In this document: in pieces, positions 1 through 10,500 of the stretch | How positions within the stretch are numbered: the first letter of the stretch is position 1 | How the letters are laid out: each line of letters begins with the position of its first letter | Assembly (NCBI RefSeq): GCF_000003605.2 | Contig: NW_003130856.1 | Coordinates: forward strand, 61,835-80,779 | Direction of reading: 5' to 3' | From: Saccoglossus kowalevskii | Lineage: Eukaryota > Hemichordata > Enteropneusta > Harrimaniidae | Length of the DNA stretch: 18,945 nucleotides | The notes under the pieces: model-generated | What the model saw: the letters and a program-made list of their open reading frames with translations, nothing else | Told to the model about the DNA's origin: nothing | Database searches by the model: none | Made by a program: the position numbers and the translations under genes

Positions 1-1488
1 CTCTATATTCTGCTGTTGAGTTAAAAAATCTAACAAATCTTTACCTTCCAACCCAAGCTTAGAACCCGACTATTAATTTATCCACATGGAAGTTACACCA
101 AGATAATCAAAATAATAATAACAGATACACAATCTCAAATAAAACACCTATATCAATAATACTATTAGTGGCCGGACACGAACGTTCACCGTTTTTTTTT
201 TTAATGGAATTGTACACACCAAAAACTCACCGACCGAGCCACACATTATGCTATATACCACTAAATATAATAAACAGCTGTCCACAGTTATAATATGACT
301 AATCCTATGCCGTACAATGCGTCCTAGTGATATACAATTATGATTATTGTTACCAAATTTACTCCTTTATGACAATCATTAAATTACCATTAATAAACTC
401 GCCAAAACTATTATATTACATTAAATCTACTAATGCCCGTAGCAATTAGAAATTAGTCTCGAAAAGGCGGACACATCAGCTGACATCTCGATAGTTTCAC
501 ACACAGTGCTAAGCACCTTCACGCGCGAGTCCACTGGGCCTCCACATGGGTAAAAAATAATATGGCTTCTTCCCACTTCACTTTTTATGGGTTTCTGCAG
601 TTTCACTCTTCACATTTTATAAAAAAAATCAATTCACTTCATTTTTTATAACAAATATTCTTCACTTCACTTTATATAAGCATTCAATTATTGTACTAAT
701 TAATATTACTCAGTAACTAGAAACTTTGCATTTCAGATACAATGATTTATTTCATTACAGATGTTATCAGGGTGAACAACTTTCATACTAATAAAGCACT
801 ATAGACAGTACTGCTGTTTCTGTTAGTCCCCGATTTGAATTATCAGTCAAAAAACCGGCATACCGGTATACAATATACCTTCTGTGCATCCAGTCATAAC
901 TCAGCTATATATTGTTTTTTGTCATCTTAAGCACATACATGATGCATGTGCAGGAGTTCATGATTGGACCAAAGATATGTGACTACATGTATTTTATTTG
1001 TGTGACTGCTGGTAAATGAGAAGCATATTATAAACTCTTTCCCTGCAAATAGACTAATATTATCTTTGAAGTTCGGAAACAAATGCATACAATAGACATT
1101 TATCATGATGCAATCATTTATTTAAATTTCTTGAACATTCATAATTGTTACATAAACAACATTTTTCGTGTTACTTTCTGTTTTAAAGCAGATGAAATGT
1201 TGTAAACATAGAGACACTATTATAGCCATGCCGTAGTTGATTTATATTCTGAGTTGGCAAGTAATATTATCAATAATCATTAATACTTATAATAAATTTC
1301 AAAACAAGAATTGATAGTGCAATAAACTAATTCAGTGACATGACGGTAGAAATCTCCTGGAGTCATGTTACAGAAGAAGAAACTTGAAATTGACCTACTC
1401 AATTGCAAGTTTCAACACTTTATATTGTTTTATAATTTTGTGTCCCCAGGGAATTACATTTGTAGTCTACATGTATTTGTATCTGAGG
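1..1488. other. Intergenic, no gene recognised
   Basis: AT-rich sequence with no frame of family-like protein. The CACTTCACTTTTTATGG, TTCACTTCATTTTTTATAAC and TTCACTTCACTTTATATAAG runs between about 572 and 681 are loosely related copies. A CpG-containing stretch lies near 470-540. Nothing else stands out. Confidence 0.6.
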
Positions 1489-1855
1489 TTGACCAAAATT
1501 GTTTTTGACAATATATTCCCCAAATATACATGTTTGAAAGCCCAATTTATAATCAGATGCTCAATAAGAGCTATCACTCTCAAATACATTGCATCAAATC
1601 TTTTACTGTAATTAAGCTCACACAAGTCCTAAATATCAATTTTGACAAAAACTGACAAAAAACGCACCAAAAATACATATTTCAAAGCCCAAATTGTTAA
1701 TCAGTACTGAATCTCACGTGACTTTATAAGATATATTACTCTCAAATACACTGCATCAAAACCTTTCATGTAATCAAGCTCACAAAGGTCCAAAATATTA
1801 ATTTTGACCAAAAATGACAAAAAAAACCAAAAATATATGTTTCAAAGTCCAAATT
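1489..1855. repeat. ~155-162 bp tandem repeat, 2.3 copies
   Basis: TTGACC or TTGACA followed by A-rich sequence and TTTCAAAGCCCAAATT recurs from 1489, 1642 and 1804. The first two copies also share CTCTCAAATACAYTGCATCAA and AAGCTCACA. It ends in an A-run near 1865. Confidence 0.8.
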
Positions 1856-1929
1856 AAAAAAAAAACATATCATAAAAACTTGTTCTTTATTCATAAAAGT
1901 GTTATCATTCTGATGTGTAGGCGTGAGTT

Positions 1930-2720
1930 GACCTATGAACTATGACCCGAACTACCAGCTGCAGAGTACAACATGACAATAGCATAGATCGAGCTTTTCA
2001 ATCACTTTTCACAACATCGCAGACGTTTGCTAGCATATCAGCTCTGATGACAACTCGCTTATAATGAATGTTTACCGGGGTTTAATCGTTTCACCGAACT
2101 ATCAGTCACAGGATGTGACTTGATGACAGCATATGTCACATTTCCAAGCAATTCTATCATGTTTTTAATCACTTTTCACAACATTGCAAGCGTTTTTCTA
2201 TAGATTACAACAAACGCAACTTTTAGTTGAATCTTCATGCATATCTTCGATCTTTCCTTGAACATTCATGATATTCACCATATTTGACAGTCACGAAAAA
2301 AAACACATTAAATTTATGTATATCTTTACCATATGTGTGCGAAAAGTGCAAAAAAAATAGTTACCCCTACTGTTTTGCTCAGTTGGTCTCTCATTCAGGG
2401 ACTTTTAACGATTGATGTAGCTTAAGTTTAAGATCGGGCGATTACTTACATACTATGCTATGAGCAACGAGTGAATTGAATGCAAATTTGCGGTCATTTT
2501 ATGTTTGAAATTTATATCAATTGATTTTGTATGTTTTCTGAGTGAGTAGACCTATGTCCTCTTATATAATGAACGTTTGCAAGACCTTTAATCCTTTTCC
2601 CGAACCACCAACCGCAGAATGCAACACAACATCAACATAGGTCAGATTTCCGGGCAGTTCTGCCATCTTTTCAATCACTTTTAATAATTTTCGAAAGATA
2701 ATCAATGGCCAAGTCTTTCC
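1930..2720. repeat. ~150-bp dispersed repeat, three diverged copies
   Basis: Copies at about 1930-2040, 2060-2210 and 2562-2720 share ATAATGAAYGTTT, CCGAACYAYCAG, TTTCCRRGCARTTCT and TCAATCACTTTTCACAACAT-like runs, all on the same strand. The first two are in tandem about 167 bp apart; the third stands apart. A short open frame on the minus strand of the third copy is repeat, not gene. Confidence 0.7.
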
Positions 2721-4498
2721 GAAGACAGCTGAAATTCGTAAAAACTCTGGATTCATCATTATGTATAAAATATAATAAACTTTGTGTGATTTATGTACAA
2801 TAATTTACCCATAATGCTTGATGGAGCGGAAATGCATGGTATCTGTGCCATGTGTCATTATCATTGAATTGTCTAAATATGCTTGTATACGTAATTATCC
2901 TTAGCTATTTCTCGGTTACAATTTAGTTTTTGGTAAATATTTGTGTTTGAGGCCGAGGTAGAATTTATAATACGAGGTGTTCCTTTTTTAATTGGCAAGG
3001 TTTAGCCAAAAAATTTTGTGCTGTTATTTGTGCTAATACTTTTGAAAACCGCCGGCGAGTGGTACTCCCATAGTTGAAGTATAACGGTTATGCGCTGTCG
3101 TTTTGAACACCATTTTCACGGTCAAGCTGATCTCTTCGACTCCTAATGTTAAAATATTCAGCCATAAGATCACAATTTTGGCCATAATTTCGCACAAATG
3201 CCAATTTTGGAGTCAAAAGCGCCAATCTGTTTAGGTCCAGTGTACAACTGGCTGCGGAGTACTCACATGCATCCAAAATCTAAGTTAGTACCAGTATCCC
3301 CTACCCCGGACTCTTAACAGTGCCCAACTATATCCTGGTGGTCCCGAACATTCGTTAGTAACAGTTGATAAATACAACTGTTTTACATCAAACATCAACA
3401 AAACTTTATTTTATGTAATTTTTGAATACATGAGGTATATAGAATATAGCTGTGAAAAACACAATTTCAAATTGCGGTTCTGTTAATAAATTTGGACGGA
3501 AATTATTTCTCGTGAAGTTTAGCATGACACGTCATAACGTTGATTATTTTTTTGGCACATTACTTTTTGGTTATTAAAGACGAAGTATTTCCGAAGACTC
3601 TAATATGGTTCACCCGTTAGACTAAATTTAAAACCACAGTTATATTTCTTGCAGTATGCAAGAGTGATTGTAAAGCATCAAAAACAAGACTGATTGTAAA
3701 TATATTTATACTACATAAGAGTTGCAAAAAGTATTGCATCTGCTTGAAATATCTACGCTGAATGAATTTGACGCATGCGTATTTACTTTCCTCTGTGTTG
3801 AGATTTTTTATATTTGGTACGCTAAGCACTTCCGTTTATGGTAGAACATCGTATGAATCGCATGGCAATGTTTAGTCTTTTATCCTGTATAATCATAGAG
3901 CTATTGTTCATTAGTTACATGAAAAATGAAAAAAATCTTATTCAAAATTTGCTATTTTAGAATAGTTCCATAGTAAAACACAATATTAAAGCAAAATAAA
4001 TAATTGATATAATTCGGGTATCCCACTAGTCGCTATACATATATTGTTTTCACGCGATGTCACCCGCCTATAATTTGAGATTTGTAAAAGACACTACTGA
4101 CAATATGACCATCATTTTCTCGAAAAACTGTTCAAGTCAATAAACTTACATTTGCCTCGACTACAATTTATTTATTTATGTGTAGCTTCTCTGTTGTTGA
4201 GAGAGAAAGAACCGCGTGACTTGTTATTTGCCTCTCAAGTATAATTCTATTCTCTCCCTTCACCGGACACACTGTTTTAAATATCGTGGGAACGTAGATC
4301 AGTGGCAATCTCGAGCATACTAAAAAAATGAGCCCCAGGAATACAACTTTTTCAAAATTGTTGTATGGTTTTCAGTCGTGTGATATTTAGCAGATATTTC
4401 GAGAGCGATTACATTCAGTCGATGGTTGTAAGCACCACTGCTTTCAACACAAGCACGAACGCCAATGAACCATAATATTTCCTGAATATTGACTCTAG
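2721..4498. other. Intergenic, no gene recognised
   Basis: Only short open frames without recognisable motifs. The 62-codon minus-strand frame at 3088-3276 is free of simple repeats but matches no family I know. No exon chain could be built. Confidence 0.55.
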
Positions 4499-5500
4499 TT
4501 GTCAGTTTCAGAAATTCTAAAATAGGCACATACTCCCATATTCCAGGTCAAAATTTCAAAGTTATAATCTCTAAAACATTGCCTCAGGTTGTCAGTTTCA
4601 CAAAAACGATGCAAGAAGCTCGTATTGTAGACCAAGATACGTCTCAAAGTTCAGACTCTGGAAGATTTGTTCTGATTATCAGTTATAAAAAGAATTTTGC
4701 CAGAGGCTCGCACTCTAAGGTTAGGACACCTTTCAAAGTTCGTCATTATTGAACATTGCTTCAAGTTGTCATTTTCTAAGCATACTGCAAATGAATCGTA
4801 TGACAAGATATCTTTCAAAATTCATCTTTTTCTACATTCCACTCCGTTATCAGAGGATGTTTTCGGATGTTCTTACTTTAAAGCGGGAGGGTCGTCACTT
4901 GCGCACGCGTGGGAATTGAGTCCGAATCGACAACACACGCTAAAAACGCGAAGGCTCATGGTAGACGCTTGTTTGTAAACAATGACACGCTATGGCCATT
5001 TGACGCATGCGCAGGTGGCGACTCTCTCTCCAAAATATCTTTTGGGTGCCAGTTATCACAGGAAGCAGTAGAGGTGGCACACACTCGGTACCTTTAAAAG
5101 TTTTCCTTCAAGCATTAGTTTAGGTTGTCTATTTCAAAGACTGCTGACAAGAGAATCATACTCCTCGTCAGGGTATCTTTCGAAGTTCAACTCTCAAAAA
5201 TTGTTGTCAGTTTCAAAGAATGCTGCAAGGGACTTTTCAAAGTTCATCTTTCGGACATTGCTTATTAATTATGAAGGAATGCTGCCAGAGGCTCATACTG
5301 CAGGTCGCGATACCTTTTAGAGTTCAGTACTCTTAAACATTGCTTCTGGCTATCAGTTATAAAAGCGATGTTGTCAGAGGCTAATACTCTAAGGTCAGGA
5401 TACCTTTCAAAGTTTATCTTTCTTGAACATTGCTTTAGGTTGTTAGTTATAAAAAATGTTGCTGACGGATGCTCGTCATCCATGTCAGGTTACCAAGGTT
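4499..5500. repeat. Diverged ~88-bp satellite, about ten copies, interrupted
   Basis: Units start with TTGTCAGTT or TTATCAGTT and contain TGCCAGAGGCTCATACTCTA, then ACCTTTCAAAGTTCATCTTT and GAACATTGCTTCAGG. Good copies lie near 4674, 5310-5350 and 5351-5440; one copy near 5209 is shortened to ~64 bp. Copies are heavily diverged from one another, so the array is old. It is broken between about 4846 and 5050 by unrelated, CpG-containing DNA. Confidence 0.8.
4846..5050. other. CpG-containing patch with NRF1-like and forkhead-like motifs
   Basis: This stretch is richer in CpG than its surroundings. It contains TTGCGCACGCGTGGG, TGTAAACAATG (forkhead-like) and TGACGCATGCGCAGG, whose reverse complement resembles the NRF1 motif. 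A similar TTTGACGCATGCG occurs at about 3769-3781. No convincing transcript or exon is visible beside it. Confidence 0.35.
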
Positions 5501-7290
5501 TCTTTTTTTCTAGGTAAACTTTTGATTTGACTGCTGTGTATCACGTTGTACAGACTGACTGGGGCTTGTCTCCTGGGATGGTTTCGAAATAGTACTGTAT
5601 GTACTAGAGATATACCTACATATACGAATAAAGATCAAGATATTCACAGCTTTTCTGTAGTTCTATTCTAGTGACTATGCTATCTAAGTAACGTATCTTT
5701 GACAGACATCTTGTTCAAATGTCTTAATTTCTGCACTTAATTTATACAAGAAACAAGGGGTTTAGGACAACAAGGAGGAAGACAGATGTTTCCTCTTTTC
5801 TTCATCTAAAATACAGGTGAGGTAAAAATAAAAATTCTTATTATCCATATTCTAAATACACGTTTAGACTAATCTTATCAGTATTCAATTACACTTTGTG
5901 TTGGTTGCACGTTCCCACTTAGACACAGGTATCTGTTACATTTGATTGCAAACTCCTCCTGTTTAAGCCAATAAGGCACATTTTCCTCAACATCTCTGAA
6001 AATATACGAGATAGCTATAGCAAACTTGAACTGCTCCGAGATTATACTGTGGTTGATAACAATGAAAACAGTAGACAGACATTGTAACTATACCCCACTA
6101 CTTCTTTATCATCATCGGCGAGGTAAAAATCAACCAAGAAAAATTCTGTCAGTTACCATCTCTTATTTGGGAGATTGTAAGCAATGTAATAATTACCCAA
6201 AAAAAACATGACTATGAATTTTGGAATTTGAATAATCAAGAGTGAGAGAGAAGTTAGTCTTCGGTGGGACTGTTAATTATTCAGTTTTACAAAAGATTTT
6301 GTACATTTACACATGTAAAACATGTTCTGAACCACAATGCCAATCTAGTTACAATATATGTTCAGAAACATGACTAAGTATGTTTCACCTTGCTTTAAAA
6401 TGTGAAAGTTATGAGAATTGGGAAACTGGGGATAAACTATGCAAACCTCGCCAGATGCGAATTATACAAGTGTTTGAAAGGTTACCAAAAATGCTTATTA
6501 TATGGGCTAGTTTGTTTAAATTTGAAGACTTTGTATACGTCAACACAAAGCCATATAAACATAACAAAAAGCAATTTATCATATGTGTTACTCAACAGTA
6601 ATTGTTTATTCACTATGGCTCTTTACTTTTTTTCCTCTAGCCTCAAAATTGCTTGTCTTGATAGATAAGTTATCATTATATTATTGGCATATGATTAGTT
6701 TTAATTAACCCCCCCCCCCAAAAAAAAGTTCTGAAAAGGGAGTAGATATAAGAACAAAAGTTCATACCTAAGCAGGGATGTTGCTGATGACATGCAGTGC
6801 TGCTCAAAAAAGTAGAAATAAAAAGCAGACAATTTAATTTCAGGTTTAGAGCTGGCAAGGTCTGCAGAACAGAAGGACATCGATTTATTAGCAGTATAGT
6901 GTAGTGAATAAATACAATGTATCAACATTTCTGAAACAAAAGTTGAAAACATTATGCAAAAAAAAAAATACAGTAAATAATGAATAAAATGTGTAATAAG
7001 TGATCATTAATAGATCAAAAAAATAATTACTTTTAATGTTGAGGATGACGATTAGTGAGATGACTGATGGCGGGGTATTTATATAGCAGTAAGCAAGATA
7101 TAGACATGAGTAGTAAGAGTAGGTATATATTGATGTCAGATGTACGGGGACGTGTCATTTCCTAGTCTGGGAAATCCTCCCCATTGTTGGTACTTTCTTG
7201 TGAATCTGACGACAGCATGGGCGTATGCCTGGATCCGCTACTGTCGGTTTCTTTATATCACAAACTACATTGTGACGTCAATATTGCGAT
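5501..7290. other. Intergenic sequence downstream of ABCF3, no gene recognised
   Basis: AT-rich sequence with an AATAAA at about 5628 on the plus strand but no coding exon in front of it that I can recognise. The several 60-88 codon frames here have AT-driven composition and no motifs. Confidence 0.55.
6709..6727. repeat. C11-A8 homopolymer junction
   Basis: Eleven C residues are followed directly by eight A residues. This is simple sequence, likely to be length-variable and error-prone in sequencing. Confidence 0.9.
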
Positions 7291-7303
7291 TATGCTGCAG
7301 TGT

Positions 7304-7309
7304 TTTATT
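7304..7309 (-). terminator. Candidate poly(A) signal AATAAA of ABCF3
   Basis: AATAAA on the minus strand lies about 107 bases beyond the stop. A TTTGTG stretch follows on the transcript some 40-50 bases later and could be the downstream GU element. This would give a short 3' UTR ending near 7280-7295. It is inferred from position and sequence only. Confidence 0.5.
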
Positions 7310-7415
7310 GCATACATGATGTAGTCCAGCAGGTGTAATTAATCTCAAGTTCAAGCACAGAATCTGTTGCATCTATGACGTTGTTGCTTATTATCTTCAC
7401 ACCAATTTGACAGTT

Positions 7416-7565
7416 TTATTGGGAAGCGAACTCTTCCTCCAGTATTTGTTTGTATTCAGCAAATCCTCCTTCAACGCGTTTGACGGTTCCATTGCCACAT
7501 ACCCACAATTCCTTGCAAATCATTGTAATCAGTCTCTCGTCGTGAGAAACTAGTATCACACCTCC
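7416..7565 (-). CDS. ABCF3: ABCF3 exon J (terminal exon, switch histidine 2, stop)
   Basis: The terminal exon is 150 nt, or 49 codons plus TAA. It begins [15 protein letters not shown], with switch His359, continues [19 protein letters not shown] and ends EEEFASQ. The acceptor is TTACAG. The C-terminal tail after VEGGF is short and acidic, as is usual for ABCF3. Confidence 0.95.
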   Translation of the reverse strand, partial: GGVILVSHDERLITMICKELWVCGNGTVKRVEGGFAEYKQILEEEFASQ

Positions 7566-10500
7566 CTGTAAAAGACAAGAATAACAAGTGTAAAAGTTGA
7601 TCTGTCATTGAGAAATGGTTTTAGCATTTTTTAAGATTATGGGTTTGTAAATTATGTATTTAATACTGTTTGATTATAGTATTCCAGTCTATGTATGGTT
7701 TGATCAAGATGTATAAAAACGAAAGTAAAAACACCTACTGTCGGTAGAGGGCGTGATTTGGTCAGAAAAGGGGAAGATAGTAATTGCGGCTGTTTGAATG
7801 TTGTCGTGCAGCTTTCAGTTGCCTTTTGAAGAGAGCTTTTGTGATGTTTGGCAATGAGTATGGCTAAGTTGGTGTATGACGGACTTTCTCTGACTTTGTG
7901 ATGTGATTTTTAATGGCTCATTTACTCCATTAGATAATGCAGAATGGTATTATAACTTATCATACATAGAATATGTGTATTCACACTTTTCCATTGTAAA
8001 AACATGATCCACAACATATCAAAAATATTTGTACTTGCTAGGACATTTGTTATCACTATGGATATTTATAACTCTATTGGTCATGTGACCTATTGCTCTA
8101 GACGTATGTTTATAATTTCTGTAAATCCACACGTCTGTGTGTCTTTATGCAGACTGTGAAGACTGATAACTGTAAAACGCTATTGTGTTAGGTGAACATA
8201 GATATTGTCCCTTGGCTTAAAGCCTGTGCAGCTCAAGTCAAGGTGCAACATCTGGAGATGATGCGGCTATTGAAAAAGTTAAATTCACAAAATAACGCAA
8301 CCTCAGAGTATAGTAGGTACTTGTATATTAGTGAAGAATCGGCATGGACATTTATAAAAACAAAATGGCCGCCAGTCGTCCATTGTTGTTTGAATCACAA
8401 CAAAAATATGATGTGCATCTAATATGCGTGATCATTATACAAAGTTTTAATAAAATCACATGAATAAAAACAAAATGGCCATCAGTTTGCCAAAATCATT
8501 AAAATCTCAGAAAAATTTGACTTGCAGCTGCAATTCAATATGCATGATAAGAATGAAATTGCCCATTCATCTCTGAGAAACGGTTCACGACATTAGCAAT
8601 TTTGGGAACCAAACTGGCTGCCAGTCAGCCATACTTGATCAAATCTAATTTAAAATTGATATGCATATGTAAGTCATTATACATAGTCTGTTTGTTAAAT
8701 TTGAATATGATCGGTCAAAGCATGTCTGAGAAATGGCTCTGGACACGCAGATGATTTTTGACTTTGTCTAAAACAAGAACTAATAAGAATATCTCAACCA
8801 CTATACCATGAACTTGTTACAGAAAATATGAATAACCATACCTGGAATTTATTAAGAACTTTACCCAAAGCCTCAATGGTTTCCATGTCTAAATGATTTG
8901 TGGGTTCATCAAGTATGAAGAAGTTAGGCCTGAAATTAAAACATACTGTTGTAAGAAAAGAATATAATATAATATAATCTTAACTTTTGGAAACATTTCT
9001 AGACAGTAACTTTCCTTCAATTCTGTACATTCTATATCTAAATAAATTTTTGTGCATTCAGGTTTATTTGTACTTTACATGCATTCATTCTGTACAGTTG
9101 TGTATAAAATACAAAGATCAAAATGAGAAAATCAAACTCGTTTTAAAAGAGATTTTAATTTTGATATTATCTCAACATAAAGTTAAAGCATAAAATGACA
9201 GGAAAAGTCAAAAATATTATAATATTTCAAAATATATTAGAAAGTCAAATTTTAATTGAATGTGATAAGTTGTGAGTTTAAAAATTATTCAATCATCTCC
9301 AAATCTTAGATGAGATTCAGGACTGATCATAAAATTTACCTTGAATCACAATTATTAAATATAATATTTTTTCTTGGACTCCTCTATTAATTGAACCTTC
9401 TTATTCTTCTTTATTGGTTTGTTTCCTTCATTAATTAAACCCTTTGCCACTCCCTGTTATTTGTTGGACTGCTCTATTAATTAGACCCTCCACCCCTCTT
9501 TTAATTGAATTGTCTGGTCCCACTATTATTTGGACTCTTTCACCTCTTTTAATTGAACCTTGTAACTCCTCTTTTAATTGAATCTTGTAACTCCTCTTTT
9601 AATTGAATCTTGTAACTCCTCTTTTAATTGAATCTTGTAACTCCTCTTTTAATTGAATCTTGTAACTCCTCTTTTAATTGAACCTTGTAACTCCTCTTAA
9701 TTGAACCTTCTAACTCCTCTTTTAATTGAACCTTCTAACTCCTCTTTTAATTGAACCTTCTAACTCCTCTTTTAATTGAACCTTCTAACTCCTCTTTTAA
9801 TTGAACCTTCTAACTCCTCTTTTAATTGAACCTTCTAACTCCTCTTTTAATTGAACCTTCTAACTCCTCTTTTAATTGAACCTTCTAACTCCTCTTTTAA
9901 TTGAACCTTCTAACTCCTCTTTTAATTGAACCTTCTAACTCCTCTTTTAATTGAACCTTCTAACTCCTCTTTTAATTGAACCTTCTAACTCCTCTTTTAA
10001 TTGAACCTTGTAACTCTTCTTTTAATTGAACCTTCTAACTCCTCTTTTAATTGAACCTGCTAACTCCTCTTTTAATTGAACCTTCTAACTCCTCTTTTAT
10101 TTGAACCTTCTAACTCCTCTTTTATTTGAACCTTCTAACTCCTCTTTTAATTGAACCTTCTAACTCCTCTTTTAATTGAACCTTCTAACTCCTCTTTTAT
10201 TTGAACCTTCTAACTCCTCTTTTAATTGAAACTGCTCACCCTCTATTAATCGGGCCTCTCTCACCCCTCTAATAATAGGACTTTCTAACAAGTCTCACCC
10301 CTCTATCAATTGGACTCTCTAACCCCTGTAATAATTGGACCTCCTGACTCCTCTTAATTAGACCCTCTCACTCCTTTATTAGTTGGACCACCTTTTTTGC
10401 TAATATTATAACTTTTAATTCCCTTTTGTAATTCAACAACTGAGCAAGAAGTATCACATTCATAAGCCATCCATCCCCTCACAAGAAAACTAATAAGTGT

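Noticed and set aside
3088-3276. 62-codon minus-strand frame outside obvious repeats
   Set aside because: No recognisable motif and no adjoining exons; length is within chance.
4489-5097. Overlapping plus-strand frames of 62-93 codons
   Set aside because: They cover diverged ~88-bp satellite and its interruption; no family motif and no splice partners.
7273-7280. Perfect TGACGTCA (CRE) site
   Set aside because: It lies at the expected 3' end of the gene with no promoter nearby; the same 8-mer at 11868-11875 is simply coding sequence.
7741-7754. Sixth CTCF-like site (TCGGTAGAGGGCGT)
   Set aside because: It differs at three of 14 consensus positions, so it is not counted with the five exact matches.
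8192-8422. 76-codon plus-strand frame
   Set aside because: Its second half is the AAATGGCC-type repeat and it lies antisense in an ABCF3 intron.
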